Shown here one piece after another: positions 20,290-28,746 of a stretch of DNA of 64,000 bases (positions are counted from its first letter, which is position 1; the number at the start of each line of letters is the position of its first letter). The DNA comes from Allobosea sp. Root483D1. GTDB taxonomy: Bacteria; Pseudomonadota; Alphaproteobacteria; Rhizobiales; Beijerinckiaceae. The stretch covers positions 622,606 to 686,605 of the forward strand of contig NZ_LMJW01000001.1 of assembly GCF_001429505.1 (NCBI RefSeq). The letters are read 5' to 3'. Both the position numbers and the translations under genes were made by a program. The notes under the pieces were generated by a model that saw only the letters and a program-made list of their open reading frames with translations, made no database searches and had not been told where the DNA came from.

Positions 20290-21744
20290 ATGTCAGTGAG
20301 ACGGTTCGATCCCAATACCCTGTCGATCAGCGTCGCGCGCGGGCCGACCCAGCTCGGCCTGTCGGCCAAGCTGCTCGTGCTCACCATCCTGTTCGTGATG
20401 CTGGCCGAGGTGCTGATCTATCTGCCCTCGGTTGCGAATTTCCGGCGCAACTGGCTGAACGACCGGCTCGCCGCGGCGCAGATCGCCGTGCTCGTGCTCG
20501 AAGGATCCCCGGCCGAAGGTATGCCGGAAGGCAGCGAGGAGCGGCTGCTCGCCGGCGTCGGCGCCTCCGCCATCGCCGCCCGTGTGGGCGGGGCGCGCCG
20601 CCTGCTCAGCCTCGATTCGATGCCGCACGAGGTCGCCAAGACCGTCGACCTGCGCGACCAGAGCTGGATGCAGTCGATCGTCGAATCGGTCGCGACGCTG
20701 GTCAGCCCCTCGCATGAGATGCCGATCCGGGTGGTCGGACAGGCGGTCGGCGCCGCCGACTTCGTCGAGATGGTCATCGACGAGCGGCCGCTGCGGCGGG
20801 CCATGCTGAAGTTCTCGGTCAACCTGACTCTGGTCACGCTGATCATTTCGATCCTGACGGCAGGGCTGGTCTATCTCTCGCTCAACTGGCTGATCGTGCA
20901 GCCGATCCGGCACCTCGCCGCCAATGTAATGGAATTCGAGCACGACCCGGAGAATCCGCGCCGGATCATCGAGCCGACGCAGCGCGCCGACGAGATCGGC
21001 GAGGCACAGCGGGCGCTGGCGCGCATGCAGGCGACGCTCGCCGACGACCTTCGCGCCAAGAAGCACCTCGCGGAACTCGGGCTCGCCGTCAGCAAGATCA
21101 ACCACGACCTGCGCAACATGCTGGCCGCGGCGCAATTGATGTCCGACCGGCTGACCGAGACGCGCGATCCGAAGATAAGGCGTTTCGCGCCGCGGTTGAT
21201 CGCGACGCTCGGGCGCGCCATCGATTTCTGCCAGGCGACGCTCGCCTATGGCCGGGCGACCGAGGCTAACCCGACGCTGCGGGATGTGGCGCTGCGCCAG
21301 CTCGTCGCCGAACAGGCCGAGCTGCTCGGCCTCGGCGAGAACGGCGCGATCCATTTCGCCAACGAGGTGCCGGCCGAGGTGATCGCCCCTTGCGACCCCG
21401 ACCAGATGGCGCGCGTGCTGTCCAACCTGATGCGCAACGCGATCCAGGCGCTCGACGGCATCGCCGAAACGGGGGAGCGGGCCCCGGCGCTCAGGATCAG
21501 TGCCGGCCGGCGCCATGGCGAGGTCGTCCTGCGGATCGCCGACAACGGGCCGGGCGTTCCGGCGCGGGCGCGGGACAACCTGTTCCAGGCCTTCCGCGGC
21601 TCGGTCAATCCCGGCGGCACTGGCCTTGGCCTCGCCATCGCCGCCGAGCTGGTGCGGCTGCACGGCGGCATGATCGCGCTCGAACCGTCCGAGGTCGGCG
21701 CGGTGTTCACGGTGTCGCTGCCGGCGCAGCGCGTATTGGCCTGA
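20290..21744 (+). CDS. Sensor histidine kinase with HAMP domain
   Basis: A 484-residue two-component kinase: membrane helix at about 25-45, periplasmic domain to about 180, second helix (about 180-205), HAMP, dimerisation/phosphoacceptor helix with KINHDLRNML (His272) and HATPase with N-box NLMRNAIQALDG and G-boxes DNGPGVP and GGTGLGLAIA. The H-box HDLRN is of the variant type in which Asn follows Arg. The frame is open upstream within the flavoprotein gene, but the ATG at 20290, 11 bp after that gene, gives the right N-terminus. No response regulator is adjacent; the nearest is on the opposite strand at 25123-25788. Confidence 0.9.
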   Translation: MSVRRFDPNTLSISVARGPTQLGLSAKLLVLTILFVMLAEVLIYLPSVANFRRNWLNDRLAAAQIAVLVLEGSPAEGMPEGSEERLLAGVGASAIAARVGGARRLLSLDSMPHEVAKTVDLRDQSWMQSIVESVATLVSPSHEMPIRVVGQAVGAADFVEMVIDERPLRRAMLKFSVNLTLVTLIISILTAGLVYLSLNWLIVQPIRHLAANVMEFEHDPENPRRIIEPTQRADEIGEAQRALARMQATLADDLRAKKHLAELGLAVSKINHDLRNMLAAAQLMSDRLTETRDPKIRRFAPRLIATLGRAIDFCQATLAYGRATEANPTLRDVALRQLVAEQAELLGLGENGAIHFANEVPAEVIAPCDPDQMARVLSNLMRNAIQALDGIAETGERAPALRISAGRRHGEVVLRIADNGPGVPARARDNLFQAFRGSVNPGGTGLGLAIAAELVRLHGGMIALEPSEVGAVFTVSLPAQRVLA

Positions 21745-21753
21745 TCTTTTAGG

Positions 21754-21865
21754 CCTCATCCTGAGGAGCAGCCTTTGGGCTGCGTCTCGAAGGATGCTTC
21801 AGTTGGTTCCTGAGCCTCCTGGAGCATCCTTCGAGACGCCGCCTACGCGGCTCCTCAGGACGAGG
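21754..21865. repeat. Long intergenic inverted repeat (CCTCATCCTGAGGAGC family)
   Basis: A 112-bp element whose outer arms are CCTCATCCTGAGGAGC and GCTCCTCAGGACGAGG, and whose inner arms are GCGTCTCGAAGGATG and CATCCTTCGAGACGC. It fills most of the space between the convergent sensor-kinase and S24-repressor genes. As RNA it would form a long hairpin from either strand and could act as a bidirectional terminator. The type is familiar from many Rhizobiales genomes. Confidence 0.8.
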
Positions 21866-21894
21866 ACTGTGGAAAGAGCGGCTTCGGCGTTGCT

Positions 21895-22521
21895 CTACTG
21901 GCTGGCCCAGATCACCCGCGCCATGAAAGCGATCTCGGAGAGCGCCAGCACCCGGTCGGCATGCTCGGGGTTGAGCGAGGCAAGTTCGACCGTCTTGGCG
22001 GTCTGGCGCCTGAGCTGCTTGGCCAGCACCTCCCCGTCGACGGTCTTGACCACGACGCGGTCGCCACGGCGGATCGCTGCACCCGGCGAGACGATGATGG
22101 TGTCGCCGTCGCGATAGAGCGGCAGCATCGAATCGCCGGCGATCTCGAGCGCATAGGCCTTCTCGTCCTGCAGGCCCGGAAAGGCGACCTCGTCCCAGCC
22201 GGAACCGACCGGAAAGCCGCCATCGCCGAAGAAGCCGCCGGACCCCGCCTGGGCAAAGCCGATCACCGGGATCGTGTGCGCCGGTGGCGCGCCGCGCCGG
22301 ACGACGTTCATGAACTCGTCGAAGGAGGCGCCGGTGGCGGCGAGGATCTTGGCGATCGACTCGGTCGAGGGCCAGCGTTCGCGTCCGTCGGCGCCGGTGC
22401 GCTTCGAGCGGTTGAAGGTGGTGGCGTCGAGCCCGGCCCTGCGGGCGAGGCCCGAAGGCGTCAGGCCATAGCGCTGGGCGAGCGTGTCGATCGCGCTCCA
22501 GATCTGGTCATGAGACAGCAT
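21895..22521 (-). CDS. S24-family (LexA/CI-like) transcriptional repressor
   Basis: A 208-residue DNA-binding regulator: N-terminal helix-turn-helix (about residues 5-70; GLTPSGLARRAGLDATTFNR) and a C-terminal S24 latch peptidase domain. The catalytic dyad is visible: Ser131 in AGDSMLPLYRDGD and Lys159 in VVVKTVDGE. The probable self-cleavage dipeptide Ala92-Gly93 lies in the linker (GFAQAGSGG). It is likely to be inactivated by RecA-stimulated self-cleavage or a similar trigger. No phage genes surround it, so I read it as a chromosomal stress regulator rather than a prophage repressor. Targets unknown. Confidence 0.85.
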   Translation of the reverse strand: MLSHDQIWSAIDTLAQRYGLTPSGLARRAGLDATTFNRSKRTGADGRERWPSTESIAKILAATGASFDEFMNVVRRGAPPAHTIPVIGFAQAGSGGFFGDGGFPVGSGWDEVAFPGLQDEKAYALEIAGDSMLPLYRDGDTIIVSPGAAIRRGDRVVVKTVDGEVLAKQLRRQTAKTVELASLNPEHADRVLALSEIAFMARVIWASQ

Positions 22522-22740
22522 CGCCGGGAGGCCTCGTTCCTGATGGTGCCGAGCGGGGACAGAAATAGGAAATATCCCCTATTCGATAAGAATTCAATCT
22601 GATTTCTGCGTCTGCCGGGCCGAGTCATCCGGGGCGACCGCCGGGAAACCGGGGACGACCAGGACCGCGGCCAAATGGAAAATCGGGAACGCAGCTCGGT
22701 GCGGCATGGTTTCCGCTTTTGCCGACGGCCCTCAGGCGAT

Positions 22741-23094
22741 ATGTCCGGCACCATGCCGCTCATCTACAAGATCTGTCCCAAGGCGCTTTGGCGCGAAGCC
22801 GAGGCCGCAGGCCTCTTCGAGGGAGCGCCGGTCGACCTCGCCGACGGCTTCATCCATTTCTCGACAGGCGCGCAGGTTCGCGAGACCGCAGCCAGGCATT
22901 TCGCCGGCCAGGACGGCCTGCTGCTGGTCGCCATCGACGATGCCCGGCTCGGCGACGCCCTGCGCTACGAGCCATCGCGAGGCGGGGCAATGTTCCCGCA
23001 TCTTTATGCCCCACTCGATCCGAAGCAGGCGCGCTGGATCGTGCCGTTGCCCCGCGGTGAAGGCGGCCATGTCTTTGCGGAGGATGTCGCGTGA
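22741..23094 (+). CDS. DUF952 family protein
   Basis: A 117-residue small soluble protein of the DUF952 (COG3502) family. Typical features are the N-terminal [16 protein letters not shown], the motif [12 protein letters not shown] and the Pro-rich ending [20 protein letters not shown]. The biochemical role is unknown; the fold is related to ADP-ribosyltransferase-like proteins in published structure comparisons as I remember them, which is uncertain. The start is ATG at 22741, with MPLIYK at 22753 as an alternative. Its stop overlaps the GTG of pyrD (GTGA), so the two are translationally coupled, a pairing common in Rhizobiales. Confidence 0.85.
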   Translation: MSGTMPLIYKICPKALWREAEAAGLFEGAPVDLADGFIHFSTGAQVRETAARHFAGQDGLLLVAIDDARLGDALRYEPSRGGAMFPHLYAPLDPKQARWIVPLPRGEGGHVFAEDVA

Positions 23095-24179
23095 TCGGAG
23101 CGCTGTTCGGCCTGGCACGGCCGCTGATCCACAAGCTCGACGCCGAGCAGGCGCACCGGCTGACGATCGCGGCACTGGCCGCCGCGCCGTCCTTGCGGCC
23201 GGCAGCCGATCCGCCGTCTCTGGCGGTCGAGGCCTTCGGCCTGCGCTTTGCCAATCCGGTCGGCCTCGCCGCCGGGTTCGACAAGCATGCCGAGGCGGTC
23301 GATGGCGCGCTCGGGCTCGGCTTCGGCTTCGTCGAGGTCGGCGGGGTGACGCCGCTGCCGCAGCCGGGCAACCCGCGCCCGCGCGTCTTCCGCCTGCCGG
23401 AGGACGAGGCGGTTATCAACCGCTACGGCCTCAACAGCGAAGGCATGGAAGCGGTCGCCGCGCGACTGTCGGCCCGCCGGAAGAAGGGCGGCCTCGTCGG
23501 CGTCAATCTTGGCGCCAACAAGGATTCGGCAGACCGCAGCGCCGACTATGCGGTGCTGGCAGGGAGGCTGGCGCCGCTCGCCGATTTCCTCACCGTCAAC
23601 GTCTCCTCGCCGAACACGCCAGGCCTGCGCGACCTGCAGGTCGAGGACGCGCTCGACGACCTGATCGCGCGCACGCTCGCTGCCCGCGACGAGGCCGCCG
23701 CCGGGGGCAACCCGACGCCGGTGCTGATCAAGATCGCGCCGGACCTCTCCATGCCCGAGCTCGACGGCATGGTCGCGGTCGCCCGCCGCCGCAAGGTCGA
23801 CGGCATGATCGTCTCGAACACGACGGTCGTGCGGCCCGACAGCCTGCGCAGCGCCAGCAGAGCCGAGACCGGCGGCCTATCCGGCAAGCCGCTCTTCGTG
23901 GCCTCGACGCGCATCCTCGCCGAGACCTTCCTGCGCGTGGAGCGCCAGTTCCCGCTGATCGGCGTCGGCGGCATCGATTCGGCGCAGACCGCCTTCGCCA
24001 AGATCCGGGCCGGTGCGAGCCTGTTGCAGTTCTATTCGGCGATGGTGTTCAAGGGTCCGGGGCTGGTCGGCGAGGTCAAGCGCGGGCTCGACATGCAGAT
24101 GCGCAAGGCCGGATTGCCGCGGCTCGACGTCTTGGTCGGGCGCGATGCTGAGGCGATCGCGCGGGGGGAGATGATCTAA
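23091..24179 (+). CDS. pyrD: Dihydroorotate dehydrogenase (quinone), class 2
   Basis: A 362-residue FMN enzyme, peripherally membrane-bound, that oxidises dihydroorotate to orotate with quinone in pyrimidine synthesis. The class 2 N-terminal membrane-associating helices ([20 protein letters not shown]) precede the barrel. FMN and substrate motifs are present: [41 protein letters not shown] with the catalytic Ser of this class, SNTT, and GVGGI. The start is GTG at 23091, overlapping the DUF952 stop. The DUF952 gene is its only operon partner here. Confidence 0.96.
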   Translation: MIGALFGLARPLIHKLDAEQAHRLTIAALAAAPSLRPAADPPSLAVEAFGLRFANPVGLAAGFDKHAEAVDGALGLGFGFVEVGGVTPLPQPGNPRPRVFRLPEDEAVINRYGLNSEGMEAVAARLSARRKKGGLVGVNLGANKDSADRSADYAVLAGRLAPLADFLTVNVSSPNTPGLRDLQVEDALDDLIARTLAARDEAAAGGNPTPVLIKIAPDLSMPELDGMVAVARRRKVDGMIVSNTTVVRPDSLRSASRAETGGLSGKPLFVASTRILAETFLRVERQFPLIGVGGIDSAQTAFAKIRAGASLLQFYSAMVFKGPGLVGEVKRGLDMQMRKAGLPRLDVLVGRDAEAIARGEMI

Positions 24180-24209
24180 AGCCCGAGTACGGTTGTCTAC
24201 TATGGGTGG

Positions 24210-24677
24210 CTAGCGAACCATCGGCCCCGCCATGAACACTTCCACCGCGCCGTCTTTTGTGCGGGCCCAAAGCGAGCAGTTCTCGCCTGAGATTTTGAAC
24301 TCTTCCCCTAATTCGAATGCCTGAGTCAGGCGCGATTTGACGTTCTGATTCGGGGAGCTATCGGCCAGATGGCTGATAAAAATCCCGGCAAGAACCTCCT
24401 TGTCCGCCCTTTCGCGGGCAGACGCGCTGAGCACGGCCAAGTACCCAGGCATATACCCAGGCACCGCAAACGAATTGGTTTCCAGAGACCGCTCCTTTAT
24501 GAGGCATTGGACGCCTTCGTTCTCGTGGCGGCACCTTTCCTTGTAAGGCTCGAATACTTTTCTGATCGCGGCCATCGCAGCCTTGGCATCTCTGACCGCA
24601 ATTTCGCAAGCTACTAGATGGTTAGGAAGAAAGATCAAAGCCGATGCGGCAGCGAATCTAATCCAGCACACCGACAT
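24210..24677 (-). CDS. Secreted or lipoprotein-type hypothetical protein, compositionally distinct
   Basis: A 155-residue protein I do not recognise. The N-terminus (FAAASALIFLPNHLVAC) is a signal sequence ending in a possible lipobox LVAC at Cys24. The mature part has three further cysteines (RCRHEN, VQCLIKE, ENCSLWA), suggesting disulfides in the periplasm. By eye its base composition is clearly lower in GC than every neighbour, with many A/T-ending codons, so it may be a recent acquisition. It is monocistronic and convergent with pyrD (30 bp between stops). The frame has coding character, but no homologue comes to mind. Confidence 0.5.
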   Translation of the reverse strand: MSVCWIRFAAASALIFLPNHLVACEIAVRDAKAAMAAIRKVFEPYKERCRHENEGVQCLIKERSLETNSFAVPGYMPGYLAVLSASARERADKEVLAGIFISHLADSSPNQNVKSRLTQAFELGEEFKISGENCSLWARTKDGAVEVFMAGPMVR

Positions 24678-24765
24678 GTCTCCTACGAGTGATACAACTC
24701 ACGGTAGGCAGCTTCTGTCGGGTCCGCAATGAATCGCAAACCGACTCCGTTCCTCGCCTCCGCTC

Positions 24766-25038
24766 CTACCGCTTCGAGGCGAACAGCCGGCTGATCAGCC
24801 AGAGCGGCACGACGACCAGCGCGCCGGCAATCGCCCAGCCGCCAACTTCGCGGACCGCGTCGAAGCCGAGATCAGTGATCGAGCGGAAGAAGCGCAGCAC
24901 TGAGTCGAAGAGGCCGCGCGGCGACAGGCCGAGAAAGGCCATGGCCGCACCGACCAGCAGTGAGATGAAGAACAGGCGCACGAGGACGCTGAGGACGGAA
25001 CCGCCCAGAAAGCGCTCGGTGCCACCGCCATTGGCCAT
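24766..25038 (-). CDS. DUF6460 small membrane protein
   Basis: A 90-residue protein with two membrane helices (about residues 17-38 and 67-85). The N-terminal RFLGGSVLSVLVRLFFISLLVG and C-terminal VVVPLWLISRLFASKR, together with the central LGFDAVREVGGWA, match a small conserved Rhizobiales family that I remember as DUF6460. It is presumably an inner-membrane protein with unknown function. The ATG at 25038 is preceded by a purine-rich GGGGAT. It is probably monocistronic, 84 bp downstream of the response-regulator gene. Confidence 0.75.
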   Translation of the reverse strand: MANGGGTERFLGGSVLSVLVRLFFISLLVGAAMAFLGLSPRGLFDSVLRFFRSITDLGFDAVREVGGWAIAGALVVVPLWLISRLFASKR

Positions 25039-25122
25039 GGAAATCCCCTTCGGATCGACGTGCGAAACAAATCAGACCCTGCTTGAACCGGGCCTGAACG
25101 CAGCCGTCAACCGCCGTGCGCC

Positions 25123-25788
25123 TCAGCTCGTCGCCGAAGCGCCCTGCGCCGCCCAGCCGGCGCCGGCGATCTTGGCGGCGGCAATCACGGCCTGGGTCCG
25201 GCTGTCGACGTTGAGCTTGGTCAGGATCGCCGAGACATGCGCCTTGACCGTCGCCTCGGAGACGCCGAGCTCATAGGCGATCTGCTTGTTGAGCAGCCCC
25301 TCCGACAACATCATCAGCACGCGCACCTGCTGCGGCGTCAGCGTCGCCAGGCGACGGACCATGTCGGCGGTCTCATGATCGACCGGGGCGGAGAGATCGA
25401 CGCCGGGCGGGGTCCAGACGCCGCCGTCGAGCACGGCCTGGATCGCCTCGCCCATCTGCGCGACCTCGGCGGTCTTGGGCAGGAAGCCGAGCGCGCCGAA
25501 TTCGATGCAGCGGCGGATCACGGCGGGGTCGTCATTGGCCGAGACGACGATCACCGGAATCTCGGGATGGGCGGCACGCAGGAAGAGCAGGCCGGAAAAA
25601 CCCTGGACGCCGGGCATGCTGAGATCGAGCAGGATGAGATCGGTGTCGGCAGCCTCGGCGAGGGCCTGGCCGAGCGCATCGAGCGAGCCGACCTCGCTGA
25701 CCTCCGAGCCGGAAAGCGCATGCGAGACCGCCTGGCGCAATGCGCCACGAAAGAGCGGATGATCGTCCGCGATCACGATCCGTGTCAT
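25123..25788 (-). CDS. NarL/FixJ-family response regulator (LuxR-type HTH)
   Basis: A 221-residue two-component response regulator. Receiver domain: acidic pair IADDHP (residues 7-10), phosphoacceptor Asp55 in LLDLSMPG, and Lys in FLPKT (about 105). A LuxR-type helix-turn-helix follows (LTPQQVRVLMMLSEGLLNKQIAYELGVSEATVKAHVSAIL region, about 148-187). Of two adjacent ATGs, 25788 is preferred because GGAGGG lies 5 nt upstream; 25791 would be too close. The gene is monocistronic. The orphan histidine kinase at 20290-21744 is a candidate partner only by proximity. Confidence 0.88.
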   Translation of the reverse strand: MTRIVIADDHPLFRGALRQAVSHALSGSEVSEVGSLDALGQALAEAADTDLILLDLSMPGVQGFSGLLFLRAAHPEIPVIVVSANDDPAVIRRCIEFGALGFLPKTAEVAQMGEAIQAVLDGGVWTPPGVDLSAPVDHETADMVRRLATLTPQQVRVLMMLSEGLLNKQIAYELGVSEATVKAHVSAILTKLNVDSRTQAVIAAAKIAGAGWAAQGASATS

Positions 25789-25903
25789 CATGCCCTCCAC
25801 ACGCCGCAGCTCCGGCAAGATGCCGCGCGATTCCCCCTTAAAGTTCAAGCGCCGGGCATCTCACGCTGTCAATGCTTCAATCGTCAGGAGACACAGGCGA
25901 TCG

Positions 25904-26004
25904 CTGGAGTATCTCCGCACATCTTCGACACGCGGAGATACTCCAGGCTTTTGGTTTGGCGCATTTTCTTCCCGCGAACCGGTACCCACTTCGCTCGAAA
26001 ATGC
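25904..26004. repeat. Composite intergenic palindromic repeat (modules B-A)
   Basis: Module B is a perfect 15-bp inverted repeat (CTGGAGTATCTCCGC, 13-bp loop, GCGGAGATACTCCAG) at 25904-25946. After a 14-bp linker (GCTTTTGGTTTGGC) comes module A (25961-26004; GCATTTTC ... GAAAATGC). This is the same arrangement as at 6190-6291. The bases next to module A (TTCA on the plus strand) supply the TGA stop of the DNA ligase gene, exactly as at the chemoreceptor gene. Confidence 0.82.
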
Positions 26005-26005
26005 T

Positions 26006-27640
26006 TCAGTTCGCCGGCAGCAGCGCCTCCAGCGTCTCGATCCGGTCGGCCTCGCCCGGCGGCTTGTCCCAGCGGATGCGGTTGATCCGAGGAAAGCGCA
26101 TGGCGACTCCGGATTTGTGCCGCGTCGAGCGCTGTAGGCCCTCGAAAGCCACTTCAAAGACGAGGCCGCTGGATAGCGTATGCGTCACCTCGCGCACCGG
26201 CCCGAAGCGATTCAGCGTATTCTTGCGGACATAGCGGTCGATCTCGATCAGCTCCTCGTCAGTAAAGCCGAAATAGGCCTTGCCGACCGGCACAAGCTCG
26301 TCGGTGCCTTCTTCGCCCACCCGCCAGACGCCAAAAGTGTAGTCGGAATAAAAGGAGGAGCGCTTGCCGTGGCCGCGCTGGGCATACATCAGCACGCAAT
26401 CGACCAGCCGGGCATCGCGCTTCCACTTGTACCAGTAGCCCTTGGGCCGTCCAGGCAGGTAGGGCGAGTCGAGCCGCTTCAGCATGCAGCCCTCGACCGC
26501 CTCGGCATCGGCACCCGCCCCGGCCGAGGCCGGATCAGCGCGAGCCGCGGTCAGTTCGTCCCAGCTTGCAAACGGAATGCGCGGCGAGAGGTCGAAACGG
26601 GCGCTGTCGAGCCTGCCGAGGAAAGCTTCGAGCCTGGCGCGCCGCTCGGTATAGGGATGGGCGCGCAGATCATCGTCGGCCTCGGCCATCAGGTCGTAGG
26701 CGCGGATATGGGCCGGGAACTCGGCCAGCATCTTCGCCGTCACCTGCTTGCGGTTGAGCCGCTGCTGCAGCGTGTTGAAGCTCTGGACGACGCCATCGCG
26801 CATCACCAGCAATTCGCCGTCGATCGCGCCGTCCTGCGTCAGCGCCTCGGTGACATCCGGGAAGGCGCCGCCGATCTCCTCGCCGGTGCGCGAATAGAGC
26901 CTGACGACGCGGCCGCCGTCGGGGCGCGTACCGGCAACGGCCTGGACGCGGATGCCATCCCATTTCCATTCGGCGGCCAACTCGCCGGCCTCGAGCTTGT
27001 CGAAGTCGCCCTCCTCGATCGCATGCGAGAGCATCACCGGGCGGAAGGGTGCCGGATCGGTCGCCTCGGGGCGCGCGCCTGAGCCCTCCAGCCAGGCAAA
27101 CAGCGCGGTGTAGGGCGGCTCCAGCCCATGCCAGACCTGCTCGACCTCATCGGCCGGAATGCCGCCGAGGCTCGCCGCTGCGGTCTTGGCCAAGCGGGCG
27201 GAGACGCCGATGCGCAGGGCTCCGGTGATCAGCTTGAGCAGGGCCCAGCGCCCGGTCTCGTCGAGCGCATCGAGCCAGGAGGCGATCAGGCGCGGCAGTT
27301 CGGTCTTGCCCGAATTGCGCAGGCCGGCGACGACATCGGGCAGATGCGGCACGTCGTTCACGCCGTGCCGCGCCGGCCACATCAGCGCGACGGTTTCGGA
27401 GAGATCGCCGACATAATCATAGGACAGCGCGAACAGCACCGGGTCGGTGCGCTCGGCGATCAGCGCTCGGATCAGGCCGGGCTTGGCGTTCTGGAAGACC
27501 AGCCCGCCGGTCATGGCCGCGAGCGCATAGCCGCGATCGGGGTCGGGCGTGGTGCGCAGGTAATCGGCGATCAGCGCGAGCTTGCCGTTGCGGCGCGGCT
27601 CATAGGCGAGGCGGTCCAGCAGCCAGGCGAAGCGGTTCAT
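26006..27640 (-). CDS. ATP-dependent DNA ligase of the ligase-associated repair cluster
   Basis: A 544-residue ATP-dependent DNA ligase. An N-terminal helical DNA-binding domain (about 1-190) is followed by the nucleotidyltransferase core with the adenylation lysine in EWKWDGIRV (Lys226), then YSRTGEEI, DGELLV, and an OB-fold with YWYKWKRDARLVDCVLMY. Bacteria carrying this enzyme also have NAD-dependent LigA; this class belongs to a helicase-nuclease-ligase repair set. The ATG at 27640 overlaps the exonuclease stop (ATGA). The gene ends 1 bp from a palindromic repeat, whose border provides its TGA. Confidence 0.92.
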   Translation of the reverse strand: MNRFAWLLDRLAYEPRRNGKLALIADYLRTTPDPDRGYALAAMTGGLVFQNAKPGLIRALIAERTDPVLFALSYDYVGDLSETVALMWPARHGVNDVPHLPDVVAGLRNSGKTELPRLIASWLDALDETGRWALLKLITGALRIGVSARLAKTAAASLGGIPADEVEQVWHGLEPPYTALFAWLEGSGARPEATDPAPFRPVMLSHAIEEGDFDKLEAGELAAEWKWDGIRVQAVAGTRPDGGRVVRLYSRTGEEIGGAFPDVTEALTQDGAIDGELLVMRDGVVQSFNTLQQRLNRKQVTAKMLAEFPAHIRAYDLMAEADDDLRAHPYTERRARLEAFLGRLDSARFDLSPRIPFASWDELTAARADPASAGAGADAEAVEGCMLKRLDSPYLPGRPKGYWYKWKRDARLVDCVLMYAQRGHGKRSSFYSDYTFGVWRVGEEGTDELVPVGKAYFGFTDEELIEIDRYVRKNTLNRFGPVREVTHTLSSGLVFEVAFEGLQRSTRHKSGVAMRFPRINRIRWDKPPGEADRIETLEALLPAN

Positions 27641-28707
27641 GGTGACGCCTCCGCCGGTTTGGCCTCCGCCGGCTTGGCGTCCGGCTCGGCTTCGCCCTCG
27701 TCGCCATAGCCGACGAGGTGCAGCGGCGTGCCCTTGAGGCCGACCGTGCCGCACCAATGCGCCAGCGCCTCGGCCTCGCCATGGGTGATCCAGATCTCTC
27801 CGGCCTGGACCTCGCGGATCGTTGCCTGGAGATCGTCCCAATCGGCATGGTCAGAGATGATCAGGGGCAGCTCGACGCCCTTCTGGCGAGCCCGTGCCCT
27901 GACCCGCATCCAGCCCGAGGCGAAGGCGGTGACCGGGTCGGGGAAGCGCCGCGACCACAGGTCCTGGATCGCGCTCGGCGGGCAGATGACGATCTCGCCG
28001 GCAAATGCCTTGCGTTCCTCGGCCTTGCGCTCGCCAGGATCGACCTTGCGGATATCACCGAGCGGGATGCCCTCGGCCCGGTAGAACTCGGTGATCTTCT
28101 CGACCGCGCCGTGGATATAGATCGGGCGCTCGTAGCCGGCCTCGCGGATCAGCGCCATGACACGCTGGGCCTTACCAAGTGAATAGGCGCCGACGATATG
28201 CGTGCGCTCCGGGAAAAGCCGGACGGAATCGAGCAGCTTTCCGGTCTCGGCATGGGCCGGCGGATGGCGGAAGACCGGCAGGCCGAAGGTCGCCTCGGTG
28301 ATGAAGACGTCGCAGGGAACGGGCTCGAAGGGCGCGCAGGTCGGATCGCGTTCACGCTTGTAGTCACCGGAGACGACGATGCGCAGGCCCCTGTGCTCGA
28401 CCACGATCTGGGCGGAGCCGAGGACATGGCCGGCCGGGACGAAGCGGAAATCGACTGCGCCGATACGGACAGTTTCGCCGGGCACCGCCAGCTGCTGCGA
28501 GCCGGTGAACGCCTCGCCATAGCGCAGTGCCATGATCGCCAGCGTCTCGCGTGTCGCCAGCACGGCGCCATGACCGGCGCGGGCATGGTCGGAATGGCCA
28601 TGGCTGATCAGTGCCCGCGCCACCGGACGGACCGGATCGATGTAGATATCGGCCGGCGGGCAATAGAGCCCGGCTGGCGTGGGCGTCAGCAGATCGGAAG
28701 GCTTCAT
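27637..28707 (-). CDS. Ligase-associated DNA exonuclease (metallo-beta-lactamase fold)
   Basis: A 356-residue nuclease of the MBL/beta-CASP type. The metal site motif SHGHSDHARAG (HxHxDH) is near residue 35, followed by AGHVLGSAQ, SGDYKRERDPT and late ISDHADWDDL. This is the exonuclease (Lxe-like) that travels with the ATP-dependent ligase, Lhr-core helicase and PdeM in a bacterial DNA-repair cluster. The ATG at 28707 gives the family N-terminus (PAGLYCPPADIYIDP). The C-terminal tail is an Ala/Glu/Pro/Lys-rich low-complexity segment (about 335-356). It is divergent from the methyltransferase gene, with 39 bp between starts. Confidence 0.92.
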   Translation of the reverse strand: MKPSDLLTPTPAGLYCPPADIYIDPVRPVARALISHGHSDHARAGHGAVLATRETLAIMALRYGEAFTGSQQLAVPGETVRIGAVDFRFVPAGHVLGSAQIVVEHRGLRIVVSGDYKRERDPTCAPFEPVPCDVFITEATFGLPVFRHPPAHAETGKLLDSVRLFPERTHIVGAYSLGKAQRVMALIREAGYERPIYIHGAVEKITEFYRAEGIPLGDIRKVDPGERKAEERKAFAGEIVICPPSAIQDLWSRRFPDPVTAFASGWMRVRARARQKGVELPLIISDHADWDDLQATIREVQAGEIWITHGEAEALAHWCGTVGLKGTPLHLVGYGDEGEAEPDAKPAEAKPAEASP

Positions 28708-28746
28708 CGTCTGGCCAGTGTCATTTGGCTCGGTTAAACCCGCAGC

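Noticed and set aside
21895..22521. S24 repressor as a sign of a prophage
   Set aside because: No integrase, structural or lysis genes are nearby; such stand-alone S24 regulators are common chromosomal genes in this order.
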